From JAFAXD01 sp051985675 (GTDB lineage Bacteria > Pseudomonadota > Alphaproteobacteria > Rhizobiales > Xanthobacteraceae): 64,000 nucleotides of DNA. The notes under the pieces were generated by a model. It saw nothing but the letters and a program-made list of their open reading frames with translations. It was not told the DNA's origin and did no database searches. Of the stretch, positions 52,678 through 61,417 are shown piece by piece (within the stretch, counting starts at the first letter, position 1; the number at the start of each line of letters is the position of its first letter). Location: the NCBI GenBank assembly GCA_051985675.1, contig JBPYFJ010000139.1, forward strand, positions 62,001 to 126,000. The letters run 5' to 3'. The translations under genes were made by a program, and so were the position numbers.

Positions 52678-53529
52678 ATGCGTTGCGACGCTCACGTGCA
52701 CATTGTCGGACCCAGCAGCCGTTACAAACAGATGGCGACCAGGACGTTCCTGGCGGCGCCGGCGGCGCTCGAGGCAATGCGTGTACATGCAGCGGCGCGC
52801 ATGATTTCGCGTTTCGTGATCGTGCAGCCAAGCTTCTACGGCACCGACAACACGGTCATGTTGGAGAGCCTAGACGAGCTCGGCAATACCGGGCGCGGCG
52901 TCGCCGTGATCGACCCGGCGACTGTGACCGCTGACATGCTGACCAGCTATGCGACGCGCGGCGTGCGCGGGCTGCGCATCAATCTCTACAGTCGGTTGGG
53001 CGATATCGCGCCCATGGCGCAACGTCTCGCCCCGGTCGCGGAGTGCGCGCGCGCCGTGGGGTGGCACGTGCAGGTGATCGCCGCGATCGATGATCTGATC
53101 GAGAACGCCGAGCTCCTGTTGAAGGCGGGCGTGCCGATCGTCATCGATCACTACGGCCTGCACGGGAAGGCACCGCCCGAGAGCGCCAAGGGACGCCGTC
53201 TCCTGGAGCTCCTCGCCCAACCCCAAGTCTGGACCAAGCTCTCCGCGCCCTACCGCAATTCGGACGATCCGCTTAAGACGCAACCAAACGTCGCCTGGCT
53301 CAACGCGATCCTCGCCGTTGCCGAACACCGTTGCGTGTGGGGAAGCGACTGGCCGCACACCCCGCCGCACAGCGCGCATCTTGGCCCGGACGTTGTGCTG
53401 GCCTACCGGGAGCTCTCCTATTCAACCCTCGTTGACGATTTCCTCAGCGTAGTCGGCTCACCGCAATCCGCCGAGCGCATCATGCGCGACAATCCGATCC
53501 GCCTCTATGATTTCCCGGGCGTGCGGTGA
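52678..53529 (+). CDS. Amidohydrolase family 2 protein
   Basis: The 283-residue protein is a TIM-barrel metal-dependent hydrolase: HVH at residues 6-8 (CDAHVHIVG), FVIVQPSFYGTDN, GVAVIDPATVT, VIDHYGLHGKAPP, and GSDWPHTPP with its catalytic aspartate. This pattern is that of the amidohydrolase 2 / 2-pyrone-4,6-dicarboxylate lactonase group, so a lactone or cyclic acid substrate is likely. It begins directly after the preceding stop and is probably in the same operon with the next gene. Confidence 0.87.
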   Translation: MRCDAHVHIVGPSSRYKQMATRTFLAAPAALEAMRVHAAARMISRFVIVQPSFYGTDNTVMLESLDELGNTGRGVAVIDPATVTADMLTSYATRGVRGLRINLYSRLGDIAPMAQRLAPVAECARAVGWHVQVIAAIDDLIENAELLLKAGVPIVIDHYGLHGKAPPESAKGRRLLELLAQPQVWTKLSAPYRNSDDPLKTQPNVAWLNAILAVAEHRCVWGSDWPHTPPHSAHLGPDVVLAYRELSYSTLVDDFLSVVGSPQSAERIMRDNPIRLYDFPGVR

Positions 53530-53572
53530 AAACTGTAAAATGGCCGCAAAGATAGAGACGGGGAGGCAATGC

Positions 53573-54550
53573 ATGACCAGGATGGTTTTGGGCATCGCCG
53601 CGTTGGCGTTGGCGCCCGCCTTTGCGCTTGTTGCGCGTCCGGCGCTCGGACAGGCGTCGCAAGGTCAGACCACGCGCCTGATCGTCGCGTATGCGGCCGG
53701 CGGTACCGGCGACGTAGTGGCGCGCATTCTCGCCGACCGGCTCGGGGCCGCGCTCGGTCAGAACGTCGTGGTTGAGAACCGCGCCGGCGCGAGCGGCGCA
53801 ATCGCCTCGCGCAGCGTCGCCGCCGCACCGCCCGACGGCCGCACCCTGCTGGTCGGGCAGACCGGCGAAATCGCGATCAACCAATATTTCATGAAGGATC
53901 CGGGCTACGACGCCGACAAGGACCTGCAGCCGGTCGCGCTCGCTGGCGTGGTTCCGCTGGCGCTCGTCGTGCCGGCGAGCGCTCCTTATGCCACCATGGC
54001 AGAATTCGTGAAAGCGCTCCCGTCCGCCAAGCTTACCTTCGCGTCGGCGGGCGCCGGAACGCCCGGCTACTTCGCCGGCGAAGTGCTCAAGGCGAAAATT
54101 CCGGCCAATCTCACGCACGTTCCCTACAAGGGCGCGGCGCCGGCGCTCAACGATCTGATCGGCGGCCACGTCGATCTCTATTTTCCAGGCATGCCGGCGG
54201 TCGTCCCGCACATGAAATCCGGCTTGCTGAAAGTGCTGGCGGTATCCTCGGCGACGCGCTCGGCAATCGCCCCAGATGTTCCGACCGTCGCCGAGGCGAG
54301 CCCGCTCAAGGACTTCGACTTTACGCTGTGGGTCGGCTTCTTCGCGCCGGCGAAAACGCCAAGCGATGTCGTGACCCGGCTCAACAGTGCGATCAACGCA
54401 CTTCTAGTTCAGCCAGAGATCAAGGACAGGTTGATGGAGGCCGGCGCCGACATCCGCCCGATGTCGGTCGATCAATTCACCGCGTTCGTTCGCGCCGAAA
54501 GCAACAAATATCAGCAAGTGATCAAGGAGCTCGGTGTCACGGCTGAGTAA
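53573..54550 (+). CDS. Bug/TctC family periplasmic substrate-binding protein
   Basis: This 325-residue precursor has a signal peptide (MVLGIAALALAPAFALVARPALG) and the receptor fold motifs TRLIVAYAAGGTGDVVARIL, VVENRAGASGAIASRS, and THVPYKGAAPALNDLIGGHVDLYF. GGGAGG lies six bases upstream of the ATG at 53573, which fixes the start. It is the last gene of the dehydrogenase-amidohydrolase series and probably delivers their substrate. No permease is adjacent. The ligand is unknown. Confidence 0.93.
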   Translation: MTRMVLGIAALALAPAFALVARPALGQASQGQTTRLIVAYAAGGTGDVVARILADRLGAALGQNVVVENRAGASGAIASRSVAAAPPDGRTLLVGQTGEIAINQYFMKDPGYDADKDLQPVALAGVVPLALVVPASAPYATMAEFVKALPSAKLTFASAGAGTPGYFAGEVLKAKIPANLTHVPYKGAAPALNDLIGGHVDLYFPGMPAVVPHMKSGLLKVLAVSSATRSAIAPDVPTVAEASPLKDFDFTLWVGFFAPAKTPSDVVTRLNSAINALLVQPEIKDRLMEAGADIRPMSVDQFTAFVRAESNKYQQVIKELGVTAE

Positions 54551-54622
54551 GCGATCCGACACTGGCGTATCGCCGGTGGTGTTGTTGGGGCTGCCACCGA
54601 CCGACGGCCGCCCAAAGAGCCG

Positions 54623-54650
54623 GGCCCGGCGCGGGATCACGCGCCGGGCC
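54623..54650. terminator. Bidirectional hairpin between convergent genes
   Basis: GGCCCGGCGCG (54623-54633) pairs perfectly with CGCGCCGGGCC (54640-54650) around a 6-base loop. It lies between the Bug gene and the convergent CBS-BON gene. On the minus strand it is followed by GCTCTTTGGG, weakly T-rich. Confidence 0.6.
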
Positions 54651-54692
54651 TCCCAAGACAGGATCGCCAGCGGGCGAGTTGCGGCTCTGGCG

Positions 54693-55367
54693 CTAGTAGG
54701 CCGGAATCATCTCATCGGACACGCCGACAACACCCGGCACGCCTTCTGCCATGGCAGTCAGTGCCTTGCGCTCCTCTTCCGAGCCGACCAGCCCCCAGAG
54801 GTGGACGACGCCGTCGGTCACGATGACGTTGCGCGAGCCGAAGTCGGTCCAATCCTGTTCGCCCAATTGCGACAACAGGATCGAGCGTATGTCGCGATCG
54901 GATTCGGCCGCGTCGTGCGGCCGGCCATGCGATGACGCCAGTGCTTGAATGAGATTGGAGCGGCTGACTACCCCGACGAGCTTGCCGTCGCGCAGGATCG
55001 GCACGCGCTTGATGCGATGCTTTTCCAAGAGATTGGCAATGTCGCCTAGCGGCGTATCCTCGTTGGCCGAAATGACATGAGTGGACATGACCTCGCTCAC
55101 ACGCCGGCCGTGCGACTTCGCGAATTCCCCGGCGAGCGTACTTGCCGGGGTCATGGCCTCCATCCACCAGGGATGGTGCTTCTCGGTCCCAATCTCGGGG
55201 CGCCGCATCAGGTCGAGATCGCCGATCATGCCGACCACGTGTCCCTCTTCGTCGACCACCGGCAGCGTGCTGGCGTCGTGCTTGGCCAGAAGCTCGATGA
55301 CCTGTCCCACGTCCTCGTCCGGGCTCGCCGTGACCACGTCCCGAACCATGACATCCATTGCTCGCAT
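54693..55367 (-). CDS. CBS-pair and BON domain protein
   Basis: The 224-residue protein has two CBS domains (VMVRDVVTASPDEDVGQVIELL with DEEGHVVGMIGDLDLM; VMSTHVISANEDTPLGDIANLL with RDGKLVGVVSRSNLI) and a C-terminal BON domain (RSILLSQLGEQDWTDFGSRN, then VHLWGLVGSEEERKAL). CBS pairs bind adenosyl ligands; BON domains bind membranes or other partners. The ATG at 55367 has GGAG upstream. It begins 23 bases after the pit gene on the same strand, so co-transcription and a link to phosphate uptake are plausible. Confidence 0.9.
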   Translation of the reverse strand: MRAMDVMVRDVVTASPDEDVGQVIELLAKHDASTLPVVDEEGHVVGMIGDLDLMRRPEIGTEKHHPWWMEAMTPASTLAGEFAKSHGRRVSEVMSTHVISANEDTPLGDIANLLEKHRIKRVPILRDGKLVGVVSRSNLIQALASSHGRPHDAAESDRDIRSILLSQLGEQDWTDFGSRNVIVTDGVVHLWGLVGSEEERKALTAMAEGVPGVVGVSDEMIPAY

Positions 55368-55390
55368 GGCTTCGACTCCGCGCGATCGGT

Positions 55391-57007
55391 TCAAAAGATG
55401 TTGACGAACAGAACGTAGAGCGTGGCAGACAACATGATGGCCGCGGGCAGCGTCAGCACCCACGCCGTCGCGAGATTGCGCACCGTCGACCACTGCAGCC
55501 CCGAGCCGTTCGCCATCATGGTCCCGGCGACGCCCGACGACAGCACGTGGGTGGTTGACACCGGGAGGCCGTACATGTCGGCGAGGCCAATCGTGCCCAT
55601 GGCCACGAGTTCGGCGGAGGCGCCTTGCGCGTAGGTCAGGTGTGCCTTGCCGATCTTCTCGCCGACGGTGATGACAATGCGCTTCCAACCCACCATGGTG
55701 CCAAGCCCGAGCGCGATCGCGACCGCAACCTTGACCCAGAGCGGAATGAACTTAGTCGCCTCGTCAAGCAATCGCTTGTACTCGTTCAGCGTTGCAACCT
55801 CATCCTTGGTCAGGTCGTTTTCCTTGTCCTTCATCAGGAAGCGCAACGCCTCCGAGGCGAGATAGATGTCGTTGCGGGTGTTGCCGACGGCGGCCGCCGG
55901 AACCTTGGCGAGGGAGCCGTACTCGATGACCTGCTTGGCGATGTCCTGGACCAGCACCGCCAGCGACGGGTAGGTACCTTCGTTGATCTTGCGGCTCGAC
56001 ACGAACTGGGTGACCGCTGGACGCGGGTCGCCCAACACGTTGTAGCCCTCGGCCTTCCGCTTGATGATCGCCGCCGCGGCATCCGACGTCGTGCCGAACA
56101 TCTCGATCTGGGAGGTCGGCATCGCACGGTTGAGCGCATAGGCCGTCGGGACCGTGCCGATCAGGATCAGCATGATCAGGCCCATGCCTTTCTGCCCATC
56201 GTTGGAGCCGTGGGCGAATGAGACGCCCGTGCAGGTGAGGACCAGAATCCCGCGGATCCACCACGGCGGGGGCGTATCGCCCTTCGGGGCCTGATAGAGC
56301 GCCGGGTTGCGGACGACGAACTTCAACACGAGCAGCAGAACCGCCGCAACAACGAAGCCGATCAGCGGCGAAAACAGCAGCGCGTAGCCGATCTCGGTGG
56401 CTTTGCTCCAGTCGACCCCGGAGGTGCCGTCCTGGCCGTGCAGCATGGCGTTGGCAACGCCGACGCCGATGATCGAGCCGATCAACGTGTGCGAGCTCGA
56501 GGCGGGCAGGCCGAGATACCAGGTCCCGAGGTTCCAGATGATCGCTGCGATCAACAACGCGAACACCATCGCAAAGCCGGCGGCGCTGCCGACCTGGAGT
56601 ATGAGCTCGACCGGCAGCAGCGACACGATGCTGAAGGCAACCGCGCCGGACGACAGCACCACGCCCAAGAAATTGAAGAAGCCCGACCACACGACCGCTG
56701 CATGCGCTGGCAGGGTGTGCGTGTAGATCACGGTCGCGACGGCGTGCGCGGTGTCGTGAAAGCCGTTAACGAACTCGAAGCCAAGCGCGATCAGCAGCGC
56801 GATGAACAACAACAAATAGGGCAGGAAGGTTTTTGTCTGGGTGCCGCTGTTGTCGACGTCGACGTAGAGACTATAGGCGATGAACAGCAGCGCGGCCCCG
56901 ACGATACCGAAGAACGCGATGATGCTGACGACGTTGCTGGGGCCCTCCAGCTTCGGACGGACGGGCGCCGAGGTGCCAACCGGGATGTGGGCGGCGAGAT
57001 CAGTCAT
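55391..57007 (-). CDS. Inorganic phosphate transporter, Pit family
   Basis: Pit permeases import metal-phosphate complexes with protons. The 538-residue protein has about 10-12 transmembrane helices and the duplicated Pit signatures: ALGFEFVNGFHDTAHAVATVI near residue 75, LGLPASSSHTLIGSIIGV, TGVSFAHGSNDGQKGMG in the middle, and LPVSTTHVLSSGVAG near the end. An extra hydrophilic loop (about 320-410) separates the halves, as in other long Pit proteins. The ATG at 57007 follows GAGG. The leader contains a short inverted repeat, CCTGCAA/TTGCAGG at 57037-57064. It is upstream of the CBS-BON gene. Confidence 0.92.
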   Translation of the reverse strand: MTDLAAHIPVGTSAPVRPKLEGPSNVVSIIAFFGIVGAALLFIAYSLYVDVDNSGTQTKTFLPYLLLFIALLIALGFEFVNGFHDTAHAVATVIYTHTLPAHAAVVWSGFFNFLGVVLSSGAVAFSIVSLLPVELILQVGSAAGFAMVFALLIAAIIWNLGTWYLGLPASSSHTLIGSIIGVGVANAMLHGQDGTSGVDWSKATEIGYALLFSPLIGFVVAAVLLLVLKFVVRNPALYQAPKGDTPPPWWIRGILVLTCTGVSFAHGSNDGQKGMGLIMLILIGTVPTAYALNRAMPTSQIEMFGTTSDAAAAIIKRKAEGYNVLGDPRPAVTQFVSSRKINEGTYPSLAVLVQDIAKQVIEYGSLAKVPAAAVGNTRNDIYLASEALRFLMKDKENDLTKDEVATLNEYKRLLDEATKFIPLWVKVAVAIALGLGTMVGWKRIVITVGEKIGKAHLTYAQGASAELVAMGTIGLADMYGLPVSTTHVLSSGVAGTMMANGSGLQWSTVRNLATAWVLTLPAAIMLSATLYVLFVNIF

Positions 57008-57190
57008 AAACACCTCCCCGAGGTAGATAATCGCTCCCTGCAAAGAGCCCCGTTTTGTTGCAGGCGTGTGACCGTTTGGGCTTGTCCGCGCGCCGGCAGC
57101 GCCGACGGCGTCACCTGAGCGGTGATCATGGCGAGAGGGGCGGCGTTCGGCTGCTGTCGCGTTCGCCGCCAAAATTGCTATCTTGAAGCC

Positions 57191-57949
57191 ATGCCGAGCT
57201 TTTCGCCCGACTCAACTCTCGTTCGCCGCGTGCTCGTGTCCCCCAACCACGACGCACGCGGATGCAGCATCGATATGATCGTGCTGCATTACACCGGCAT
57301 GCGATCCACGGACGCAGCTCTCATGCGACTGTGCGATCCGGCCGCTCGCGTCTCGTCCCATTACGTGGTGCTGGAAGACGGCGAGATCTGCCAGCTTGTC
57401 CCGGAAAGTCAACGTGCCTGGCACGCCGGCGTCTCCTCGTGGGAAGGCGCTACGGACATCAACGCGCGATCGATTGGCATCGAAATTGCCAATCCCGGGC
57501 ACGATCTCGGTTACCCCGACTATCCTGACGCGCAGATTGGCGCGGTCATCGCGCTCTGCCGCGACCTGATGCTGCGCCGGAGCATCGCTGCAGCGCGCGT
57601 TCTCGCCCATTCCGACGTGGCACCGGCGCGCAAGCCCGACCCGGGCGAGAAATTTCCCTGGCGGCGGCTGGCGGGTGCAGGCGTCGGCATCTGGGTCGAG
57701 CCGACCGAGATCATGCCTGGCCCCGAACTCGATCCCGGCGATCACAGCGAGATCGTCAGCCGGCTGCAGAACGAGTTCCGCGAGTTCGGCTACGGCCTCA
57801 CCCCAACTGGGACCTATGATCAGGCCACCAAGGAGGTCGTGATCGCGTTCCAACGCCACTTTCGGCCGGCGCGGGTCGACGGCATCGTGGACTATTCGAC
57901 CTACGAGACCCTGAAGCGGCTATTGGCGGCGCGTGCGCTGGCAGCATAA
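57191..57949 (+). CDS. N-acetylmuramoyl-L-alanine amidase with peptidoglycan-binding domain
   Basis: The 252-residue protein has an amidase 2 (AmpD-like) domain and a C-terminal PG-binding 1 domain. The amidase shows IVLHYTGMRSTD (zinc histidine near residue 32), SSHYVVLEDGEICQLVPE, RAWHAGVSSWEG, SIGIEIANPGHD and the HSDVAPARKPDPGEKFPW motif. The PGBD (about residues 185-250) has LQNEFREFGYGLTPTGTYDQATKEVVIAFQRHF. There is no clear signal peptide, so it probably recycles anhydro-muropeptides in the cytoplasm. Confidence 0.92.
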   Translation: MPSFSPDSTLVRRVLVSPNHDARGCSIDMIVLHYTGMRSTDAALMRLCDPAARVSSHYVVLEDGEICQLVPESQRAWHAGVSSWEGATDINARSIGIEIANPGHDLGYPDYPDAQIGAVIALCRDLMLRRSIAAARVLAHSDVAPARKPDPGEKFPWRRLAGAGVGIWVEPTEIMPGPELDPGDHSEIVSRLQNEFREFGYGLTPTGTYDQATKEVVIAFQRHFRPARVDGIVDYSTYETLKRLLAARALAA

Positions 57950-57964
57950 GCCGCGTCCAAACGC

Positions 57965-57993
57965 TTGACCGCGCTTACTCCACACGCCATCTC
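57965..57993 (+). promoter_or_regulatory. Probable rnpB promoter
   Basis: TTGACC at 57965-57970 is a good -35 match; a weak -10 (CATCTC, 57988-57993) lies 17 bases downstream. Transcription would start near 58000, which agrees with the 5' end deduced from P1 pairing of the RNA. Confidence 0.4.
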
Positions 57994-57997
57994 TCAT

Positions 57998-58413
57998 CGG
58001 TCAGTCGGCCGGACGGCCGCCCGGATCAGTGCCGAAAGGCGATCCGGGAGGAAAGTCCGGGCTCCATGGACATGCGGTGCCGGATAACGTCCGGCGGGCG
58101 CAAGCCTAGGGACAGTGCCACAGAGACTAAGACCGCCGCGGTGCGTTGCGTTTTGCCGCGGCAAGGGTGAAAAGGTGCGGTAAGAGCGCACCGCGTCGCC
58201 GGCAACGGCGGCGGCACGGTAAACCCCACCGGGAGCAAGACCGAATAGGGGCGGCGCGGGGTCTGCGCGCGAGTGCAGGCCCGGGATCGATGTCCTGATC
58301 CGGCCGTCCGGGTAGGTTGCTGGAGGCTCCGGGCAACCGGCGTCCCAGAGGAATGGTCGTCACGCGCGGGCAACCGCGCCCTACAGAACCCGGCTTACAG
58401 GCCGGCTGATCGT
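57998..58413 (+). ncRNA. rnpB: RNase P RNA
   Basis: This is the catalytic RNA of RNase P, which trims the 5' leader of tRNA precursors. The P1 stem joins CGGTCAGTCGG (57998-58008) to CCGGCTGATCG (58403-58413). Conserved segments are GAGGAAAGTCCGGGCTC (58047-58063), ACAGAGACTAAGACCGCC (from 58119), GGTAAACCCC followed by GGGAGCAAGACCGAATAGG, and ACAGAACCCGGCTTACAGG near the end. These identify an A-type bacterial RNA. The length of about 416 nt is normal for alphaproteobacteria. It is followed by a strong terminator. Confidence 0.95.
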
Positions 58414-58416
58414 TAG

Positions 58417-58456
58417 GGGGCTCGGCGGAAGACCCGCCGGGCCCCCGCCAATTTTG
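58417..58456 (+). terminator. rnpB rho-independent terminator
   Basis: GGGGGCTCGGCGG (58417-58429) pairs with CCGCCGGGCCCCC (58435-58447) with one G-T wobble and a 5-base loop; GCCAATTTT follows, giving a short T-run. It lies between rnpB and the convergent dctP gene. Confidence 0.85.
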
Positions 58457-58471
58457 GGCAGCTCCGATCCA

Positions 58472-59446
58472 CTACATGTTCTTGTACGCGTCGATCACCG
58501 CCTGGCCGTCGGGGCCGGCGCGCTTGATCCAGTCGGCGGTGAGCTGATCGCCGATGCCCTTGAGGCCGGCCTTGAGCGTGTCGCCCGGCGGAGCGACTTT
58601 CATGCCGTGCGATTTGAGCTGCTCGACGTACCAGGCGTTCCTGTCCTCCGCCATTTTCCACCCACGATCCTCGGCCTGCGCCGCCGCCTTGAGCACCGCG
58701 TCCTGGGTCGCCTTGTCGAGCTTATCGAACGCCGCCTTGTTGGTGATGACGAGGTTTTTCGGAAGCCACGCCTGCGTGTCGTAGTAGTGCGACATGCTCT
58801 CCCAGGCTTTGCTGTCGTAGCCGGTCGCAGACGATGTCATGAAGGCGTTCACCACGCCGGTCGCAAGCGCCTGTGGGAGCTCCGCCGCCTGGATGGTGAC
58901 GGGTTGCGCCCCGACCAACTCGGCGATGCGCGCCGTTCCCGCGTTGTAGGCGCGCCATTTCGCGCCCTTGAGGTCGTCGATCGAGTTGAGGTCCTTCTTC
59001 ACGTAGATGCCCTGCGGCGGCCATGGCACCGCGTAGAGCACGATCAAGCCCTGATCGGCGAGCTTCTTCTCGATAGCCGGCCGCGACACCTTCCAGAGCT
59101 TGCGCGCGTCATCGAAGCTCGTCGCCAGGAACGGCACCACGTCGATCCCGAACAGCGGATCGTCGTTCTCATGTAGCGAGATCAGAATTTCGCCGGCCTG
59201 CGCCTGGCCGGTCTGAACCGCCCGCTTGATCTCGGGCGCCTTGAACAATGAAGCACCCGTATAGGCGGTGATCTGCAGCTTGCCACCGGTCGCCGCCGCG
59301 ACGTCGTTGCCGAATGCGATCAGGTTCTCGCTATGGAAATTGTCACTCGGATAGGCCGAGGGCAGGTTCCAGCGGACTTGCTGGGCCTGAGCGGACGCGG
59401 AGACGAGCGCGGCCGCGAACGCTGTGAGGATGCAACGCGTAACCAT
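58472..59446 (-). CDS. dctP: TRAP transporter substrate-binding protein DctP
   Basis: The 324-residue precursor is the periplasmic receptor of a TRAP transporter. A signal peptide (ILTAFAAALVSASAQAQ) precedes the fold, with VRWNLPSAYPSDNFHSEN at its start, GASLFKAPEIKRAVQTGQAQAGEI, the central KWRAYNAGTARIAELVGAQPVTIQAAELPQALATGVVNAF (which contains the conserved ligand-binding arginine region) and a helical C-terminus. The ATG at 59446 has GGAGGGG upstream. It is the last gene of dctQ-dctM-dctP. The ligand is unknown; the divergent 5-oxoprolinase-like gene suggests a cyclic amide or related acid. Confidence 0.92.
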   Translation of the reverse strand: MVTRCILTAFAAALVSASAQAQQVRWNLPSAYPSDNFHSENLIAFGNDVAAATGGKLQITAYTGASLFKAPEIKRAVQTGQAQAGEILISLHENDDPLFGIDVVPFLATSFDDARKLWKVSRPAIEKKLADQGLIVLYAVPWPPQGIYVKKDLNSIDDLKGAKWRAYNAGTARIAELVGAQPVTIQAAELPQALATGVVNAFMTSSATGYDSKAWESMSHYYDTQAWLPKNLVITNKAAFDKLDKATQDAVLKAAAQAEDRGWKMAEDRNAWYVEQLKSHGMKVAPPGDTLKAGLKGIGDQLTADWIKRAGPDGQAVIDAYKNM

Positions 59447-59482
59447 GGTCCCCTCCGTATTGGTTTGCAGCAAGCTTAGATC

Positions 59483-59501
59483 ATTTCAATACAATTGAAA
59501 T
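59483..59501. repeat. Perfect AT-rich hairpin between dctM and dctP
   Basis: ATTTCAAT (59483-59490) and ATTGAAAT (59494-59501) form a perfect 8-bp stem with a 3-base loop, between the dctM stop and the dctP start. It has no T-run on either strand. It could stabilise or process the mRNA, or bind a regulator. Confidence 0.55.
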
Positions 59502-59509
59502 CGCGTTTG

Positions 59510-60820
59510 CTAACCGGGAAAGACCATGCGGGGCAGAACCATCACGATGTCGGGAAACAGCGTGATGATCGCGACCGCCAGCACCAGCAAAAAGAAGAAC
59601 GGCAGCGAGGCGCGCGCGACCGTGTTGGAATCCTTGCCGCTCATGGTCTGCAGCACGAACAGATTGAACCCGACCGGCGGCGACACCTCGGCCATCTCGA
59701 CCACCAGCACCACGAAGATCCCGAACCAGACGAGGTCGAAGCCGGCCGCCTTGATCATCGGGATCACCACCGCTGTCGTGAGCACGATCATCGAGATGCC
59801 ATCGAGCGCAGTACCGAGCACAATGTACATGACAGTGAGCGCCGCGATCAGCGCGTACGGGCTGAGGCTGAAGCTGCCGACCCACGCGGCCAGCGCCTGC
59901 GGGATGCCGGTGTAGGCCATCGAGGTCGACATGTAGGAAGCGCCCGCCAGAATCAGCATGATCATGCAGGTGACGCGGGTCGCGCCCATCACGCTCTGCC
60001 AGAACGATTCCCAGGTCAGCATGTTGTGCCACCACGCGATCGCGAGCGAGCCGAGCACGCCCCAGGCGGCGCACTCGGTCGCCGTCGCCCATCCGACCAG
60101 CAACGATACGAACACCAGGGTGATCAGCAAAAACGTTGGGATCAGCTTCGCCGATTCCTGAAGCTTCTGGCGCAACGACATCGGCGGTTCCGGCGGCGGC
60201 GTTTTCGCCGGATTGGCCAGCGACCAAAGTGCGATGTAGCCGGAGTACAGCACCATCACCAGGGCGCCGGGCAGGAACCCGGCCAAGAACACCTGAATGA
60301 TCGAGACGTTCGCCGCCACCGCGTAGATCACCATCATGATCGATGGTGGAATGAGAATCCCGAGCGTACCGGCGCCCGCGAGTGAGCCGAGCGAGACCAT
60401 CTCGTCGTAGCCGCGCTTCTTGAGCTCCGGCAACGCGATCTTGGCGACGGTGGCGCAGGTCGCGGCGGAGGAGCCCGACACCGAGCCGAAGATTCCACAG
60501 GCGAGCACATTGACGTGCATCAGCCGGCCCGGAATGCGATTAAGCCAGGGCGCCAGCCCGCGGAACATTTCGTCGGACAGCTTGGTGCGAAACAAAATCT
60601 CGCCCATCCAGACGAACAGCGGGAGCGCCGCCAAGGTCCACGACGCGCTGTTGCCCCAGATGGTGGTTGCGAGCACCGGACCGGCCGGAATGCCACCGCC
60701 GACGAATTGCATGCCGACATAACCGCAGGCCATCAGCGCAATTGCGATCCACACCCCGCCGGCGAGCAGCACTGTCAGCAGCGCCAGCAAAACGAGCGAG
60801 ATCTGCACCAGCTCGATCAT
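59510..60820 (-). CDS. dctM: TRAP transporter large permease DctM
   Basis: The 436-residue protein is the sodium-coupled membrane pump of the TRAP system. It has about twelve hydrophobic helices and DctM landmarks: IPAGPVLATTIWGNSASWTLAALPLFVWMGE, IPGRLMHVNVLACGIFGSVSGSSAATCATVAKI, LAGAGTLGILIPPSIMMVIYAV, and a C-terminal VVLVVEMAEVSPPVGFNLFVLQTM. It is 24 bases after dctQ and precedes dctP. Confidence 0.95.
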   Translation of the reverse strand: MIELVQISLVLLALLTVLLAGGVWIAIALMACGYVGMQFVGGGIPAGPVLATTIWGNSASWTLAALPLFVWMGEILFRTKLSDEMFRGLAPWLNRIPGRLMHVNVLACGIFGSVSGSSAATCATVAKIALPELKKRGYDEMVSLGSLAGAGTLGILIPPSIMMVIYAVAANVSIIQVFLAGFLPGALVMVLYSGYIALWSLANPAKTPPPEPPMSLRQKLQESAKLIPTFLLITLVFVSLLVGWATATECAAWGVLGSLAIAWWHNMLTWESFWQSVMGATRVTCMIMLILAGASYMSTSMAYTGIPQALAAWVGSFSLSPYALIAALTVMYIVLGTALDGISMIVLTTAVVIPMIKAAGFDLVWFGIFVVLVVEMAEVSPPVGFNLFVLQTMSGKDSNTVARASLPFFFLLVLAVAIITLFPDIVMVLPRMVFPG

Positions 60821-60844
60821 GTGGCGATGCTCGCAGTGCGCAAC

Positions 60845-61417
60845 TCACACCCCGCTCTGGATTGCCTGCTCGACCACCTCCTCGGCAGTCTGCGGTTTGG
60901 GCTTCTCGTAGCGCGGCTCGCCGCCGCGGAGCACGTGCACGAGTTCATCCACGAACGCGATCAGCAGGATCACGAGGCCGCCCGAATAGCCGAGCTGGGG
61001 AATCCACAACGGCACCGGCAACACGCCCTGCGCCCGATCGTGAAATTGCCAGCTGTCGTACGTCATCAGCACGGCGTACCAGGCGAAGAACGCGATGAAG
61101 CCGCAACCGATCAGCAACGCGGCGATCTCGAATATGCGGCGCGTGCGTGCGTTCAGAAAATCGATCAGCAATCCAACCCGGATCATCTCGCCGGATCGGA
61201 ACGTGTGAGCAAGGCCGAGAAACGACATCGCCACCATTGACCAGGCCACCAGATCGTCGCCGGCCGGAACATTGATGCCGAGCGGGCGCCCGGCAGAGAG
61301 CACCATCATCAGGACGAAGATGAGAATCATGAAGCCGCCGGCTGCAAAGCCGGCGAACAGATAGAGGCGGTCGAGCGTCGCGCGCATAGTGCCCCATTTC
61401 CGAAGTGCGTGATACAT
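60845..61417 (-). CDS. dctQ: TRAP transporter small permease DctQ
   Basis: The 190-residue protein has four hydrophobic helices (LYLFAGFAAGGFMILIFVLMM, DDLVAWSMVAMSFLGLAHTF, IFEIAALLIGCGFIAFFAWYAVLM, LPVPLWIPQLGYSGGLVILLIAFV), the usual DctQ topology. The ATG at 61417 has AGAGGG 7-8 bases upstream and is preferred; another ATG at 61387 has only GGGG in front. A TTG at 61450 is less likely. All three candidate starts lie in a long inverted repeat (61388-61458), so start choice and folding are linked. It heads the dctQ-dctM-dctP operon. Confidence 0.85.
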   Translation of the reverse strand: MYHALRKWGTMRATLDRLYLFAGFAAGGFMILIFVLMMVLSAGRPLGINVPAGDDLVAWSMVAMSFLGLAHTFRSGEMIRVGLLIDFLNARTRRIFEIAALLIGCGFIAFFAWYAVLMTYDSWQFHDRAQGVLPVPLWIPQLGYSGGLVILLIAFVDELVHVLRGGEPRYEKPKPQTAEEVVEQAIQSGV

